This document shows, piece by piece, positions 33,401-40,536 of a stretch of 64,000 bases of DNA. The stretch is taken from NCBI GenBank assembly GCA_947247005.1, contig OX365948.1, positions 434,001 through 498,000 on the forward strand, in the 5' to 3' direction. The DNA is from Spisula solida. Its lineage: Eukaryota > Mollusca > Bivalvia > Venerida > Mactridae. A program made the position numbers and the translations under genes. Under the pieces are notes generated by a model. It worked only from the letters and a program-made list of their open reading frames with translations, did no database searches and was not told the DNA's origin. The first letter of the stretch is position 1; each line of letters begins with the position of its first letter.

Positions 33401-34060
33401 AGATTAGATAGCCTTTATTTGCCAGTCAGCTTTCTGCTGAAATTTGACAGGCATATGAGTGCCTTGAACCCGGGACGCCAGATTAGATAGCCTTTATTTG
33501 CCAGTCAGCTTTCTGCTGAAATTTGACAGGCATATGAGTGCCTTGAACCCGGGACGCCAGATTAGATAGCCTTTATTTGCCAGTCAGCTTTCAGCGAGTT
33601 CGCTACCAGGCTGCGTTTTGGATAAATATGTTTCCATTTGAGGGATCTTTATTATTAAGATTAATGGAATATGCGAGTCCTGTCTTACATTTGGCTACTT
33701 TGTAAGGAAAGTAGATCTATGAGTAGTAATGATATCATTAAGTCTTTCTGCATACAAGAAACAACTTACAATGTTCTAGTATTTTATCTCAGACATACAA
33801 CGACAAAAGCAAATATTATATACACGTGTATGTGTAAATAGAATTACATGTAGGTTCTACGTAAGGTAGTAAGTAAGATTAATGGCAAACTGTTTTGCAT
33901 TCAAATGAATTATGAACATAAGTCCACTTTAGGTACAATAGCGTTATGAATTAACACTATATAAATGTCTTACTTCTGTCGTCTTTGTTAAGTTCGGTCC
34001 ATCATTGATCAAGGAGACTTGGACATTTTCTGTTGATTTTGAATAGTGTATATCACTCAT
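12260..34060 (-). CDS. Amino-acid transporter, AAAP family (SLC36/SLC32-like), 8 coding exons, 449 aa
   Basis: The coding exons are 34060-33974, 32829-32724, 31003-30835, 29961-29776, 28260-28013, 27321-27115, 22191-22002 and 12416-12260. Together they make 1350 nt, exactly 450 codons with the stop, and every junction keeps frame with GT/AG borders. The product is a multi-spanning membrane protein. Landmarks in order are GVIAGSGFLTLPKAIDDAG (first helix), ARYPYPAIGEATYGKLGR, TPFTWLGTPKDFW, ICFAFNGHPAFPTFQSDM, AYFVYGSDVEANVLQTL, LFVAESVPHFSSILALVGGS and GLTAGVAATYSAFVDLI with the terminal PCYL. These are the conserved blocks of proton-coupled or vesicular amino-acid transporters; the substrate cannot be read from the sequence. 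A 5' UTR exon begins at 34075 after an AG acceptor, so transcription starts farther upstream. An AATAAA (- strand) lies near 11987. Five other frames or remnants lie in its last intron. Confidence 0.92.
12793..13044 (-). pseudogene. BED zinc-finger (hAT transposase-like) fragment
   Basis: An 83-residue frame contains SKAWHYGIFIQDDKKAVCQS followed by a second Cys two residues on. This matches the start of a BED zinc finger (aromatic residue, then DDKKAVCxxC), as found at the N-terminus of hAT transposases. The expected downstream His residues and transposase core are absent. It lies in the last transporter intron and is most likely a transposon remnant. Confidence 0.4.
13060..13510. repeat. 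Three-copy spaced repeat in the last transporter intron
   Basis: CCCAAGCCACATCGGCCGTC followed by TGTCAAGTTGGTCC occurs near 13068, 13248 and 13468 with few differences. The first two copies also share a downstream block, TTTTGTCTTGACACTGTGTG with CAGCAGTTGTATA. The units are about 180 to 220 bp. No coding sense is seen. Confidence 0.6.
13570..13715. repeat. Tandem duplication of about 70 bp
   Basis: CAGTCCTATGCCACAATAGT followed by CCTCAACCAAAATCATATTT and CTTGACTTATTTT is present twice in a row with minor changes. Confidence 0.65.
13900..15329. other. Intron sequence, nothing recognised
   Basis: AT-rich sequence inside the last transporter intron. There is a short GAATA run at 14247-14268. 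No supported gene or repeat was found. Confidence 0.3.
15330..17560. repeat. Diverged long tandem repeats downstream of the nested genes
   Basis: One block (GTTTCAGTAATAATCATGAT, TATAGAATAATAATGCACCA and TCACGTT) recurs near 15434, 16005 and 16360. A second block of about 160 bp (TGTGTTTCGGCGAATAT, TGTTTATTACTATAGGCAAT, TTTTGTTTGGATGAGTTTTG, AATGTTGTAGAT) recurs near 16600, 16750 and 16900 with older copies to about 17400. It is non-coding as far as I can see and lies 3' of the last nested gene. Confidence 0.6.
17931..17971 (-). terminator. Histone-type mRNA 3' end: stem-loop plus U7-like downstream element (copy A)
   Basis: On the - strand GGTCCTTTTTAGGACC (17971-17956) forms a 6-bp stem with a TTTT loop and fits the histone stem-loop consensus GGYYYUUHHHARRRCC exactly. 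Fourteen bases later comes GAAAGAAATG (in AGAGCTTTCGAAAGAAATGC, 17950-17931), placed and composed like a histone downstream element. A backup AATAAA lies at 17889-17884. The stem-loop begins 19 nt after the stop codon. Confidence 0.75.
17990..18253 (-). CDS. 87-aa protein with myristoylation-type N-terminus, SH3 and YPDL motifs (copy A)
   Basis: An intronless frame from ATG 18253 to TGA. I do not recognise the family. Residues 1-6 are MGLRKT, fitting the N-myristoylation pattern MGxxx(S/T), followed by a basic stretch (R4, K5, R8, K12, K13, R17) suited to acidic membranes. Residues 22-28 are PPPVPPR, containing a class II SH3 ligand (PxxPxR). Residues 53-59 are GGIYPDL, whose YPDL equals the ALIX-binding late-domain type YPxL. 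The C-terminus is WRYLFLTEYGR. The paralogue at 19387-19668 keeps all four features at the same relative order while the linkers differ, so the motifs are under selection. Promoter and 3' signals are listed separately. A matrix-like or membrane adaptor role is inference only. Confidence 0.75.
   Translation of the reverse strand: MGLRKTLRSAMKKLFGRGSETPPPVPPRWDSLPKEEQLEKTSTTVESVQLNVGGIYPDLEIFQNELNEATEYEYGKWRYLFLTEYGR
18291..18297 (-). promoter_or_regulatory. TATA box of copy A
   Basis: TATAAAA on the - strand ends 38 bp before the ATG at 18253, leaving a leader of only about 10-15 nt. The leader segment TCATTCATTC is shared with copy B. Confidence 0.6.
18548..18817 (-). CDS. 89-aa RING-like zinc-binding protein with a PCNA-interacting box
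   Basis: An intronless frame from ATG 18817 to TAA. Cysteines pair as C3-C6, C16/C18/C19, C24-C27/C28 and C35-C38, enough for two zinc ions in a compact RING-like or treble-clef fold; the usual RING histidine is replaced by cysteine. A basic segment follows (RRKTRR, KRQTR). Residues 63-70 are QTRVTEFF, a perfect PIP box (Qxxhxxaa), with the T-E before the aromatics resembling high-affinity p21-type boxes. The protein therefore probably binds PCNA in the nucleus. A TATATAT box lies at 18857-18864, about 40 bp before the ATG, and AATAAA (18552-18547) overlaps the stop codon. It sits between the two YPDL genes on the same strand. No histone-type stem-loop follows it. Confidence 0.7.
   Translation of the reverse strand: MPCPLCKKSKVSLIKCICCKYQVCQACCRRTSNRCRRCGFEHAFDIDKQYRRKTRRIDVTKRQTRVTEFFQRLSFANQCPDKFTKMKSK
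19323..19362 (-). terminator. Histone-type mRNA 3' end (copy B)
   Basis: On the - strand GGTCCTTTTCAGGGCC (19362-19347) matches GGYYYUUHHHARRRCC, with one G-U pair in the stem where copy A has G-C or A-U. Thirteen bases later is GAAAGAAATG (19330s). The 39 nt covering the downstream element (19304-19342) differ from copy A (17912-17950) at one base only, far closer than the coding regions. AATAAA lies at 19265-19260. Confidence 0.75.
19387..19668 (-). CDS. 93-aa protein with myristoylation-type N-terminus, SH3 and YPDL motifs (copy B)
   Basis: The paralogue of the 87-residue frame at 17990-18253. MGLTRT (residues 1-6) fits the myristoylation pattern, with basic residues R5, R8, K12, K13, R17 and R18. 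PPPVPPRWDSLP is at 23-34, GGIYPDL at 57-63 and the ending is WRYLFLTEYGR. It has a second YPxL, LYPSL at 65-69, and a proline-rich acidic linker absent from copy A. TATAAAA sits 37 bp upstream. TAG is followed by a histone-type stem-loop. The - strand ATG context is CATCAGAATGG. The family is unknown to me; function is inferred only from the linear motifs. Confidence 0.75.
   Translation of the reverse strand: MGLTRTVRAFFKKMFSRRTGDVPPPVPPRWDSLPREEPSAPTEEDVLPPPDVRLHVGGIYPDLALYPSLDDYQEEEHPGYGRWRYLFLTEYGR
19705..19711 (-). promoter_or_regulatory. TATA box of copy B
   Basis: TATAAAA followed by AGCG on the - strand, 37 bp before the ATG at 19668, the same spacing as in copy A. Confidence 0.6.
20041..21036 (-). 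CDS. 331-aa DUF5662-like His/Asp protein, intronless
   Basis: A single open frame from ATG 21036 (in-frame TAA 12 nt upstream) to TGA. Residues 155-159 are HDLSK, 196-209 HNHYAGNPHHPEYF, and 237-246 EESLIDMLAA. This order (HDxSK, then NPHHPEY, then an acidic helix) is the signature I associate with DUF5662, a small presumed metal-binding HD-like family of bacteria, phages and large DNA viruses. The approximately 130-residue N-terminal part has no motif I know. The length is longer than the usual single-domain members. A weak TATA-like TTAAAAATAA lies about 40 bp upstream, and AATAAA at 19801-19796. No introns, in contrast to the host gene around it. Catalytic activity is unproven. Confidence 0.75.
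   Translation of the reverse strand: MYQMKLEGRVLLQLFHKICLTMDQLYTPRKGVEFRTRKHIQLLQVEYALFVAALHQLIKDWLAGKVGCGRPTDEWEQMYVEELNRSENVTTESRKYIDRPTSHMKLVYKELVFINVLGHLKSMTSHRKWLRMSLEFLEKIGITIPDKLTQLVRVHDLSKYTHREVLGYAVMFGDGSLDWRRLESEAELMEWDNTLHNHYAGNPHHPEYFYPLKQDGSRDKSVPMLELDPINGKYFVEESLIDMLAARGERTMAVDKIFNVFQWLDIPDKYMLRYSDQDKAYVSNCLDQYRKLAKEYFSVDGNASSLTGFFDTTGRPERNVVFREYETECSN
21065..22001. other. Remainder of the last transporter intron, nothing recognised
   Basis: It contains a G-run followed by a C-run near 21404-21450 that could pair as a hairpin. No gene is supported. This is the 5' (donor) side of the intron on the - strand. Confidence 0.3.
22002..22191 (-). CDS. Transporter coding exon 7
   Basis: Reads HFTWKRVLTRTTTMVIVLFV then AESVPHFSSILALVGGST and ends ..EEYSP with two bases of Arg before donor GTAAAG. 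It contains two late transmembrane helices. The 42-bp array occupies the intron between this exon and exon 6. Confidence 0.88.
22751..26664. repeat. 42-bp minisatellite array, about 3.9 kb
   Basis: The unit is AGGGTGTGGTAGGACTATAG plus GAGATGACGATAGGAGGATG plus CG. A 29-bp variant lacks 13 bases (AGATGACGATAGG), and other units carry CGAAAGG, ACGATGCG or GGATCC changes, giving mixed higher-order blocks. The array fills most of the transporter intron between exons 6 and 7. Forward frames (MRGCGRTIGDDDRR) arise because 42 is divisible by three; they are broken by the shorter units. Confidence 0.9.
26740..27114 (-). repeat. 97-bp array carrying copies of the exon 6 splice donor
   Basis: ACTATAACTTACGTGAAGGA starts at 26812, 26909, 27006 and 27103, exactly 97 bp apart, with a truncated copy at 26740. 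Read on the - strand each intact unit contains AAATGTTCCTTCAC/GTAAGT, which is the end of transporter exon 6 with its donor site. The genuine donor is the one at 27114. Confidence 0.9.
27115..27321 (-). CDS. Transporter coding exon 6
   Basis: Reads IVLLMYTPSSAVAYFVYGSD and ends ..DHFLNVPS with one further base before donor GTAAGT at 27114. The end of this exon with its donor is duplicated downstream in the 97-bp array. Confidence 0.9.
28013..28260 (-). CDS. Transporter coding exon 5
   Basis: Begins WGIAAAATLATATASIILL after acceptor TATTATAG and ends ..SALLLGYT before donor GTAAGT. It includes the conserved TAYGTICFAFNGHPAFPTFQ helix, part of the transport core in this fold. Confidence 0.9.
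29428..29459. repeat. Perfect 32-bp palindrome
   Basis: AATTCTATAGGGTATT is followed immediately by its exact reverse complement AATACCCTATAGAATT. It lies in the transporter intron between exons 4 and 5. Confidence 0.85.
29776..29961 (-). CDS. Transporter coding exon 4
   Basis: Reads YAVSFSINFTQFGTTVVYIL and ends ..TPFTWLGTPKDF plus two bases of Trp before donor GTATGT. It holds two predicted helices and the conserved TWLGTPKDFW signature. Confidence 0.9.
30127..30345 (+). pseudogene. Non-LTR retrotransposon reverse-transcriptase fragment
   Basis: From 30183 the + strand reads EVLSRANITSVYVILQRLQ followed by QWTG. This matches the region C-terminal to the RT domain in many LINE elements ('..VLxRAxxxSvxxIL..RQLRWxGHv'). 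The frame breaks on both sides (stops before 30183 and after the WTG). It is a dead fragment in the intron between exons 3 and 4. Confidence 0.5.
30766..30834 (+). mobile_element. tRNA-like SINE head abutting a splice donor
   Basis: TAGCCCAGTGGTTAGCGCGC is a good pol III A-box region of a tRNA-derived SINE. The sequence stops at the donor of transporter exon 3 (30834), so the B-box half is missing. Confidence 0.45.
30835..31003 (-). CDS. Transporter coding exon 3
   Basis: Begins inside the Gly codon and reads GWIGFGLIIFCCLISSYTG, the second helix, then a loop with ARYPYPAIGEATYG. The donor is GTGAGT. The acceptor and first 25 or so bases of this exon are the seed of the 60-bp array just upstream. 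Confidence 0.9.
31004..32290 (-). repeat. 60-bp array carrying copies of the exon 3 splice acceptor
   Basis: About 20 units, mostly 60 bp with some 42-48 bp partial ones. On the - strand each reads GTGAGTATTTCAG/GCTGGA then TCGGGTTCGGATTGATTCTA, followed by TGACATATTGTATTAACG. The block up to GATTGATT is the acceptor and first bases of transporter exon 3 (true acceptor AG at 31005-31004). In the repeats the exon-like part meets an in-frame TGA after nine codons or so. Long frames seen in this array are artefacts of the repeat. Confidence 0.9.
32724..32829 (-). CDS. Transporter coding exon 2 (first transmembrane helix)
   Basis: Begins VKAHEGLN after acceptor CTTTCAG and ends with one base of a Gly codon before donor GTATAA. 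It contains the family's glycine-rich unwound helix, GVIAGSGFLTLPKA. Confidence 0.9.
32860..33594 (-). repeat. 79-bp array derived from a SINE
   Basis: About nine units of AGATTAGATAGCCTTTATTT, GCCAGTCAGCTTTCTGCTGA, AATTTGACAGGCATATGAGT, GCCTTGAACCCGGGACGCC. The same words in the same order occur once in the SINE at 46185-46308. The array therefore looks like tandem amplification of the B-box and body part of such a SINE. It lies in the first coding intron of the transporter. Confidence 0.85.
33974..34060 (-). CDS. Transporter coding exon 1 (cytosolic N-terminus)
   Basis: Starts at ATG 34060 (MSDIHYSKSTENVQ..) and ends after GAA with donor GTAAGA, phase 0. The polar 29-residue stretch fits a cytosolic tail. 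The exon itself begins at 34075, 15 nt before the ATG, after acceptor TTTCAG. Confidence 0.85.
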
Positions 34061-34870
34061 TGTCTTCTATACTACCTGAAACATGAACCTCATCACTTTA
34101 CATTTATCTCGTACGCGATATACACTCATGTAGATATAATTATAGAGTCTAGTGTAAATAACCACGATTTGTTTCAGAAATTAAATAAAAAGAGGATGAA
34201 GGCTTTGTAATGACACGGGAAACGTTGGTCGTTCGTCAACTGCGATGTTCTCCGAATATCTTCAGATACCACCCGATTCATCACGATTCCTTCTTTTATC
34301 ACAAATTGTCGTATGACTTCCCGAAAGCTTCCCGTAGACCACGCGGAACCAGTTCCCGATGTCCTGCTAACTCAATAATTTCAGTGGGCCTAGGCTTAAC
34401 ATGGTCCATCCTTTAATAAAGCCCTGATTTAGTTCTGCCTTTTATTCTGTGGTGATACACATGCAAGCTCCTAACGTGATCCGAGTTTGTCCAAACCATG
34501 CTCATAAGTAGTATCAAAGTCTGGTCAATCCATGACATTTATGTTGTTGGTGTAAAACGTATGTTGTTATACTTAACATGGCGATCAAATATATAGAACA
34601 AATGTATTTTAGTGAAAAAGTATACTTTGTTTAATGTTTTAAGCCATGTAGCATGAACATTTTAAAGACAAAATTCACCATACACATCTAGCAAAATATT
34701 TTCCTGAAACATAAGTGTGTTTATTACGATGGGTGGTCAATATATTCGTGGACTTTTCATCTAGCAATTTTGTTTTGACAGCACGGTTCAAAAGCAAATT
34801 AGTATTATTCAGTGTAGGATATCTCCGAACGAATGCACCTATAACATAGTTTTATTCATGTAATTGGTGC

Positions 34871-35564
34871 GTGACGCAAGCCGTCACGTGACGTCATTCC
34901 AAGCGTCACCGTTTAAGCAGCACTGAGCTCCTTTCTGGACACATATCCGACCCACTGTATACGATTTATTTACTTTTAATACAGAAATAAGTCATAAATA
35001 GCCAACTCTGGAATGTAAGGCGGAATAGAAATTGTCTCGTTGCGTTACTGGACTTAAAACTCTGAAAAAAGCAATTGGTTTTGCACTGTAGCATCATCCC
35101 GTTGAAGAAGAAATCACGACCTAACAAGTTTAGGGCGCAATTTCTAAAGAACTCCTTTCAAATGGAATGAATGATTTATTGTTTTGTAATCTATACTGAT
35201 CGTAGAGTTCGCCAGTAACATATCGTTCAGAAATATGCCTCTTATTTCTCAGAAATTAAGGAGGAGTATCCATAACTCTGTCTTAATTCTTCCGTTTATT
35301 CTTATTTTACCATGGCGTCGGTTTGACAGAGTCCGTACAATCACATAAACAACGAACGCATGTGTAGATCACTGATATGGATTGCAAAGAATCCCCATAC
35401 ATGTTGATCAAGTCATCTTCGAGCTATCGCAAGGATTTTCCAAGTTAGGCGTTACTCTTAATGAAATGCCGTTGCTCTGTGATTATTTATTGTCCGTCAC
35501 GCTCGACGGCGCGCGCTGCACCTTAGTCACAATAAGCGACGTCATCAAAAACATTGTGACGTCA
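34871..35564. promoter_or_regulatory. Cluster of CRE and E-box motifs, candidate promoter
   Basis: CACGTG (34885-34890) overlaps a full palindromic CRE TGACGTCA (34889-34896). A second TGACGTCA is at 35557-35564 with CGACGTCAT at 35537. GC-rich sequence (CGACGGCGCGCGCTGC) lies at 35503-35518 in an otherwise AT-rich region. It lies 0.8-1.5 kb upstream of the transporter's first coding exon, so it may be its promoter. Inference only. Confidence 0.35.
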
Positions 35565-38278
35565 CAATATAATTAATTAATTAAAATGCTAGATGATTGA
35601 TAGATCTATATTTCCTGGTAATTTAATTGTTCTAGAATCAATATTTAAAAAAGTTAGAAGAAAAGTCTTCGAATATATTGATCACCCCGCGTACGTCCCT
35701 GTTTGTATGGTCAAAATGGTACCAAAGTCAGAAAGGGTCATTTTAAAAACGTTATAAAACATTTAAAAGCAGAAATGGTTAAATTTATCGATAAAAGAGT
35801 TACCTGTTGTTAAAATATTACTAATTCTTAATTCACATTAAGTAACCAAACAGCTTCACGGACATACCTTTATTCGTGGATGTGTTACAGTGAGGCGCTT
35901 AAAGTTGAAAAACAACACAACATCTTCTGATACTCGTCCTGTAGAAAACACACTATGCAGTAAAACTGCTTTCGTTGGTTGTTGTTTGGTGACTCTTGGC
36001 AACTCCAATCTCACTTTTGTTTTACATTGAATATTAGTCCACAGCAACATGTACTAATTCAGTAACATCAAACAGTTTGAACACATTGAATGAATGCACG
36101 TGACATAACCAATAATGCTGGTGTTTTATGTTTCACATTTAGCGACTGAGTGTATGTGTATGTGTCCGTGTGTTTGTATGTTCTCATTAAAACCAGTCAT
36201 GTGTACGCGCTATCTTATGATAAACTGATAGGTTAGATAATCTTAAGTATGTAATAAGTTGATAACATTATAAATTGATCGTTTATAATGGGACACAAAT
36301 CTTACAGCAAATTCATCCAATATGCCGTAGTTATCTCCCTTTGGACATATTGAAATATGTCGCGGGAATAAGAAAATGCGTTTGGGACATTTCCGAAGTG
36401 TCTCAATGATTTTATATTTTGCTATAGGTATAAAGGCTTTTTTCTAAACCGGAGAAACTATTTCAAAGTAGAAGCTTTGATTTAGTATTGATTTGTTTTG
36501 GAATTTGAAGAATATTCAAAAGATCTAAGAACTGCAGAAGGAAATAACATTTGAACGAGACAATATCGTTTTGTATTTGTATAAATTGAAGAGTAATTGA
36601 CCAGTAAATAGTGAATATAGCTTCAATGAAATTATAGTATGCCTATTAACATTACTGGAACTGTGCTAAATGAGCCAAGTAAACATGTATTAGGCTTACG
36701 TTTTGAATGACGGAAAGAAAGACGGATGGCGTTAGAGGATACTACGAGGCGACGGAGATTATATGGACTGCAGTGCCCATTTCTATCTCCGGGGTAGCAC
36801 ACGAATTCACACGAAGAATTGAATGATACGTGTTCAATAATAAACAAAGAAACGATGATAAATCATATTTAGACAGTTTAATTTATAGTGAAATAAAGGA
36901 TAAACTTTATATTTAAAGGGGAATATTCTATATAATTACATGTATATCTTATATAAACAAATTATTTTAGCAGTAAAAAGAAAATAAATCTATACAATAT
37001 TTAACAATAGCATGTTTGATATATTAATGCTATTTATGTCAAATATATGTATGTATATACTAACGTTACTCAAAATTTGATAAGGGTCAACAAACTCTCC
37101 TTGTGAATAAATATGCAAATTGAATAAGATAGACTGATTTAATTTTCAAAAACATAATGATAGATCTGCAATATTGTAAACGAGTAAAGATTGCTATACA
37201 ATTTGATGTCTAAATTCCGATAAGCCCAGCCTCACTCAAATGTTTGTGCTGCATTCAAACCTCTGTGATAACAGAATACGGTCCGTTTTTTGGCGCTTTG
37301 GGTCTTAAGAAATATGATAACGAAAAAGGGACAAAATTTTCGTTTTTATTCTTGCCACTTTAGTTCCTGTCAATAGGGCTTATCAGTTACCAGGAAAAAG
37401 TCGTCATCGTCGCAATGCATACTAAATGAATCTCATGAAATTTTCAAAAATAGCAGCAGATCAGATGACATTTTAATATTTGCACAATGTTTTCTTAATC
37501 GAGTTTGTTCAGTTAACGTATCACGGACATGAATATTGATTTTGTAACCCTTATCAAACTTTGAGTAGAATAATTATAACAAAATAAAACAGTATACTCT
37601 TGATGCAGTACACACTGACACCAGCCCTACGTCAAAATATTTATAATGAATAGTCTTCTATTTGCTGTTCACACTGAGCCTTAATGAACTTTTACAAAAA
37701 CTGCATTTCAATTTACAAGTGGCATAGCATACTTAACAACAGCAGAAACACAACAAATGTAATATAAGCTGGGTTACCAAGCCTTTATGTGTATACTGTA
37801 GGTGGCACTCTCTGTCTTGGTGACCTCATAGCCAATGTACCATCATACTTTTAGAGTAATACATTAAGTAATTATAAAAAATTACGTCATTGTGTTTACA
37901 TAAACCTTTTGAAATAAAGTATCTCTCAGAGATCAACTACAAGACATACAATCAATCGTTTCAGTATATGCCTACCTTATGGATACCACATGACGTAGTG
38001 TTTGTATAAAACTCCTTGGCAGTTTTATGTTTACTTACATGTATAACGATTTTATGTAAATTTCAACAAGACTACTTCAAGTATTAAACAGCTAGTGAAA
38101 TACTTTATTTGATCATCCTATTAACTTGATAGTATCCGTATATCACAATCTTAACAAACATGAAGTCTTGAGAAACTAAACATTTGGTAAAATATATTGA
38201 TAGTATGTGTATGTAAACTTATCACTTTTCATCAAATCCGACAATTACCCATTAGTATCACTGGATACACAAATGTCA

Positions 38279-38410
38279 CAATTTTGTACTTATGGTCGTA
38301 AGCACAAATTCGATATTTTGAGAAAACAAGAAAATATCAACATGACCAGTTCCGGTTTTCATGAAAATAGGCTCATAAGAAGCGTCTCCTGAGGCAGATT
38401 TCAAATATGC
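38279..38410 (+). repeat. Dispersed repeat, copy 1
   Basis: TTCATGAAAATAGGCTCATA with AGAAGC, preceded by ATTTTGAGAAAACAAG and a GTCGTAAG block. The same order of words is found inverted at 56160-56375 and, more diverged, at 62040-62238. Confidence 0.6.
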
Positions 38411-39867
38411 ATGAGTCTTATATTTACGATCTTCTTATTCTGAACCAGCGACATATTAAATGAATATCTCATCTATAGATGAATTATAGATACCATTACG
38501 ATAAATGAGTGGACAGCACGTGTTTGCTGGTATTTTCATGTTTATTGGGAACTGACACTTCAAAACTGAATCTTTTTACTATCATATAAAATTTGGGACA
38601 TACAATTTCTAGCGAAGTCATGTTAAAACATTCTAACACTTGTATCTTTACAATGTAAGGAATGAGTGTTATATCGTATAATAATCTTATCACGGATCTA
38701 TGTAGTCGTCATTTCATCCTAAATATTTAAGCAATTGAAGTACATTTGTATTCGTGACTTTGGTCTAACTTCAACCTTCTAACAATGGGTGTAACAATAG
38801 ACGGAACCTCAGTGATGTTATCCTATTCGAAGCTCACGGTTTGACAACATTTCTCATAATTAACTGTATTCTAAACATCCAGATCTTAAATGCAAAAAAT
38901 AAAGCTGTGCGTGTTGGTACATCATTACTTTTATGTCATTCGATGCATTTAAGTCCAACCTGCCTGTAAAGACCGCTCTCTTAAAAATAACATTTAAAAT
39001 GTTCTCATGCGAAATAAATAAGGTATAGCCTTTGTAGACAGGTTTTGTGATAGTGGTTGTCTGTGTGCGTAGGTGGTATGCACGTATTTAACTCAACAAA
39101 CCGAAATGAAAATGATATAACTTAATTTCTGTAACAATGTTCAATGTGAACAGCCAACATGTTTTATTTTACCGAGTATAACGTTATTTCCGGTGTATAG
39201 TACAATGTTATATCTAACACAAACCGTCTGTGCACATAAAACCTCTACCATACATCCATCCATGAACTGTTGATGCACATTATACGTCTATATATATACA
39301 TGTACACATGTCTTTGTTACATTCGCGGAATAACATGCATAATAATTTAATTAATCAAATCAAAAACCACATTTGTTAATTGTATATACATATGATAAAA
39401 CCAAACATGGCATAAACCCTCATTGTTATAACTGCATATACTAAATGTCAAACAGATAGATACAATAAGTAATATGCAGTATATGAATATATAATCTATC
39501 TTAATAATAAAACAATCAACCAACCAACGTTCACAACGAGGTTCGAGTTAACATAACAACATATTACCACTCGTAGTGTTCGAGTTTACCAAGAATAATA
39601 AATAAATATTCATTTTTAGTTCAATTTGATTCAATCATCCTTGAAGTTCTTTGTGATTGATCATTGTAACGAAAGATAGTCTCCAATGGTATATAAATGA
39701 TACAAATGATGATTATTGTTCATGACAGACCCCTATGTTATTGACCAGAATCACTGCTTATGTATCTTTGCAAAAACGGTTAATAAGAGTCGGGAGTCTA
39801 AAGTTATTAAGCGAAATGTTGAGCGTGTACAAAAAAGAAAATCGATGCGAAACAACTTGTACAACCA

Positions 39868-39935
39868 TAAGTTAGTATGATAGTTAGTATGATAGTTAGT
39901 ATGATAGTTAGTATGATAGTTAGTATGATAGTCAT
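39868..39935. repeat. 12-bp microsatellite
   Basis: About five tandem copies of TAGTTAGTATGA. Confidence 0.9.
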
Positions 39936-40536
39936 ACATGTATATAATCTAACCCAGAATTATATCAATACTAATGTCTAATTTAGGCCCATACCGAACG
40001 ATATACATTGACAGCGTTCTGTGTTATGCACACATGTTGATATGATGCACAGTTAACAATAACACACAACAAAGAACCAGTTCCCTCCTCCATGTATTAC
40101 ACAGCTTCATCAAGTTGTCTCTCCATACAGTGTATTTACAACCGAACCTTGCAATGCTTTTAATATCTACACAGATCGAAAGGCACTTTATAAAGTGAAA
40201 GCATTACATTCGGATAAATTCTTCACCAAGGTGCAGAAAGATGTCAGTATGTCCACAAACCTATCAATATCACAGAATGGAACGCCATTTGAACAGAGTT
40301 AGTTCTGTTCATGTAATAAGTCCGCCATCTTCACCACAAACATCTCCATGCCAACATTATTGTCAGACTTCATGTACACATAATGAACACACGGACAACA
40401 CGACACAATGTATCCGTCAATGGAAGTTGTCAGATAAAAACTTCCATAAAGTGAGCACATTTTAGATGAGTCAGCAGGTTAGACCACTGAGTATTAATCT
40501 GTATTTACAAGGACACGTATACCTACACAAATCTAA

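Larger units (their letters stand above)
34076..40536. other. Intergenic and 5' region of the transporter; no coding gene recognised
   Basis: It should contain the 5' UTR exon or exons of the transporter, which I cannot place. Only short chance frames are present. A dispersed repeat lies at 38279-38410, a microsatellite at 39868-39935 and CRE-like sites at 34885-35564 (separate entries). Confidence 0.35.
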
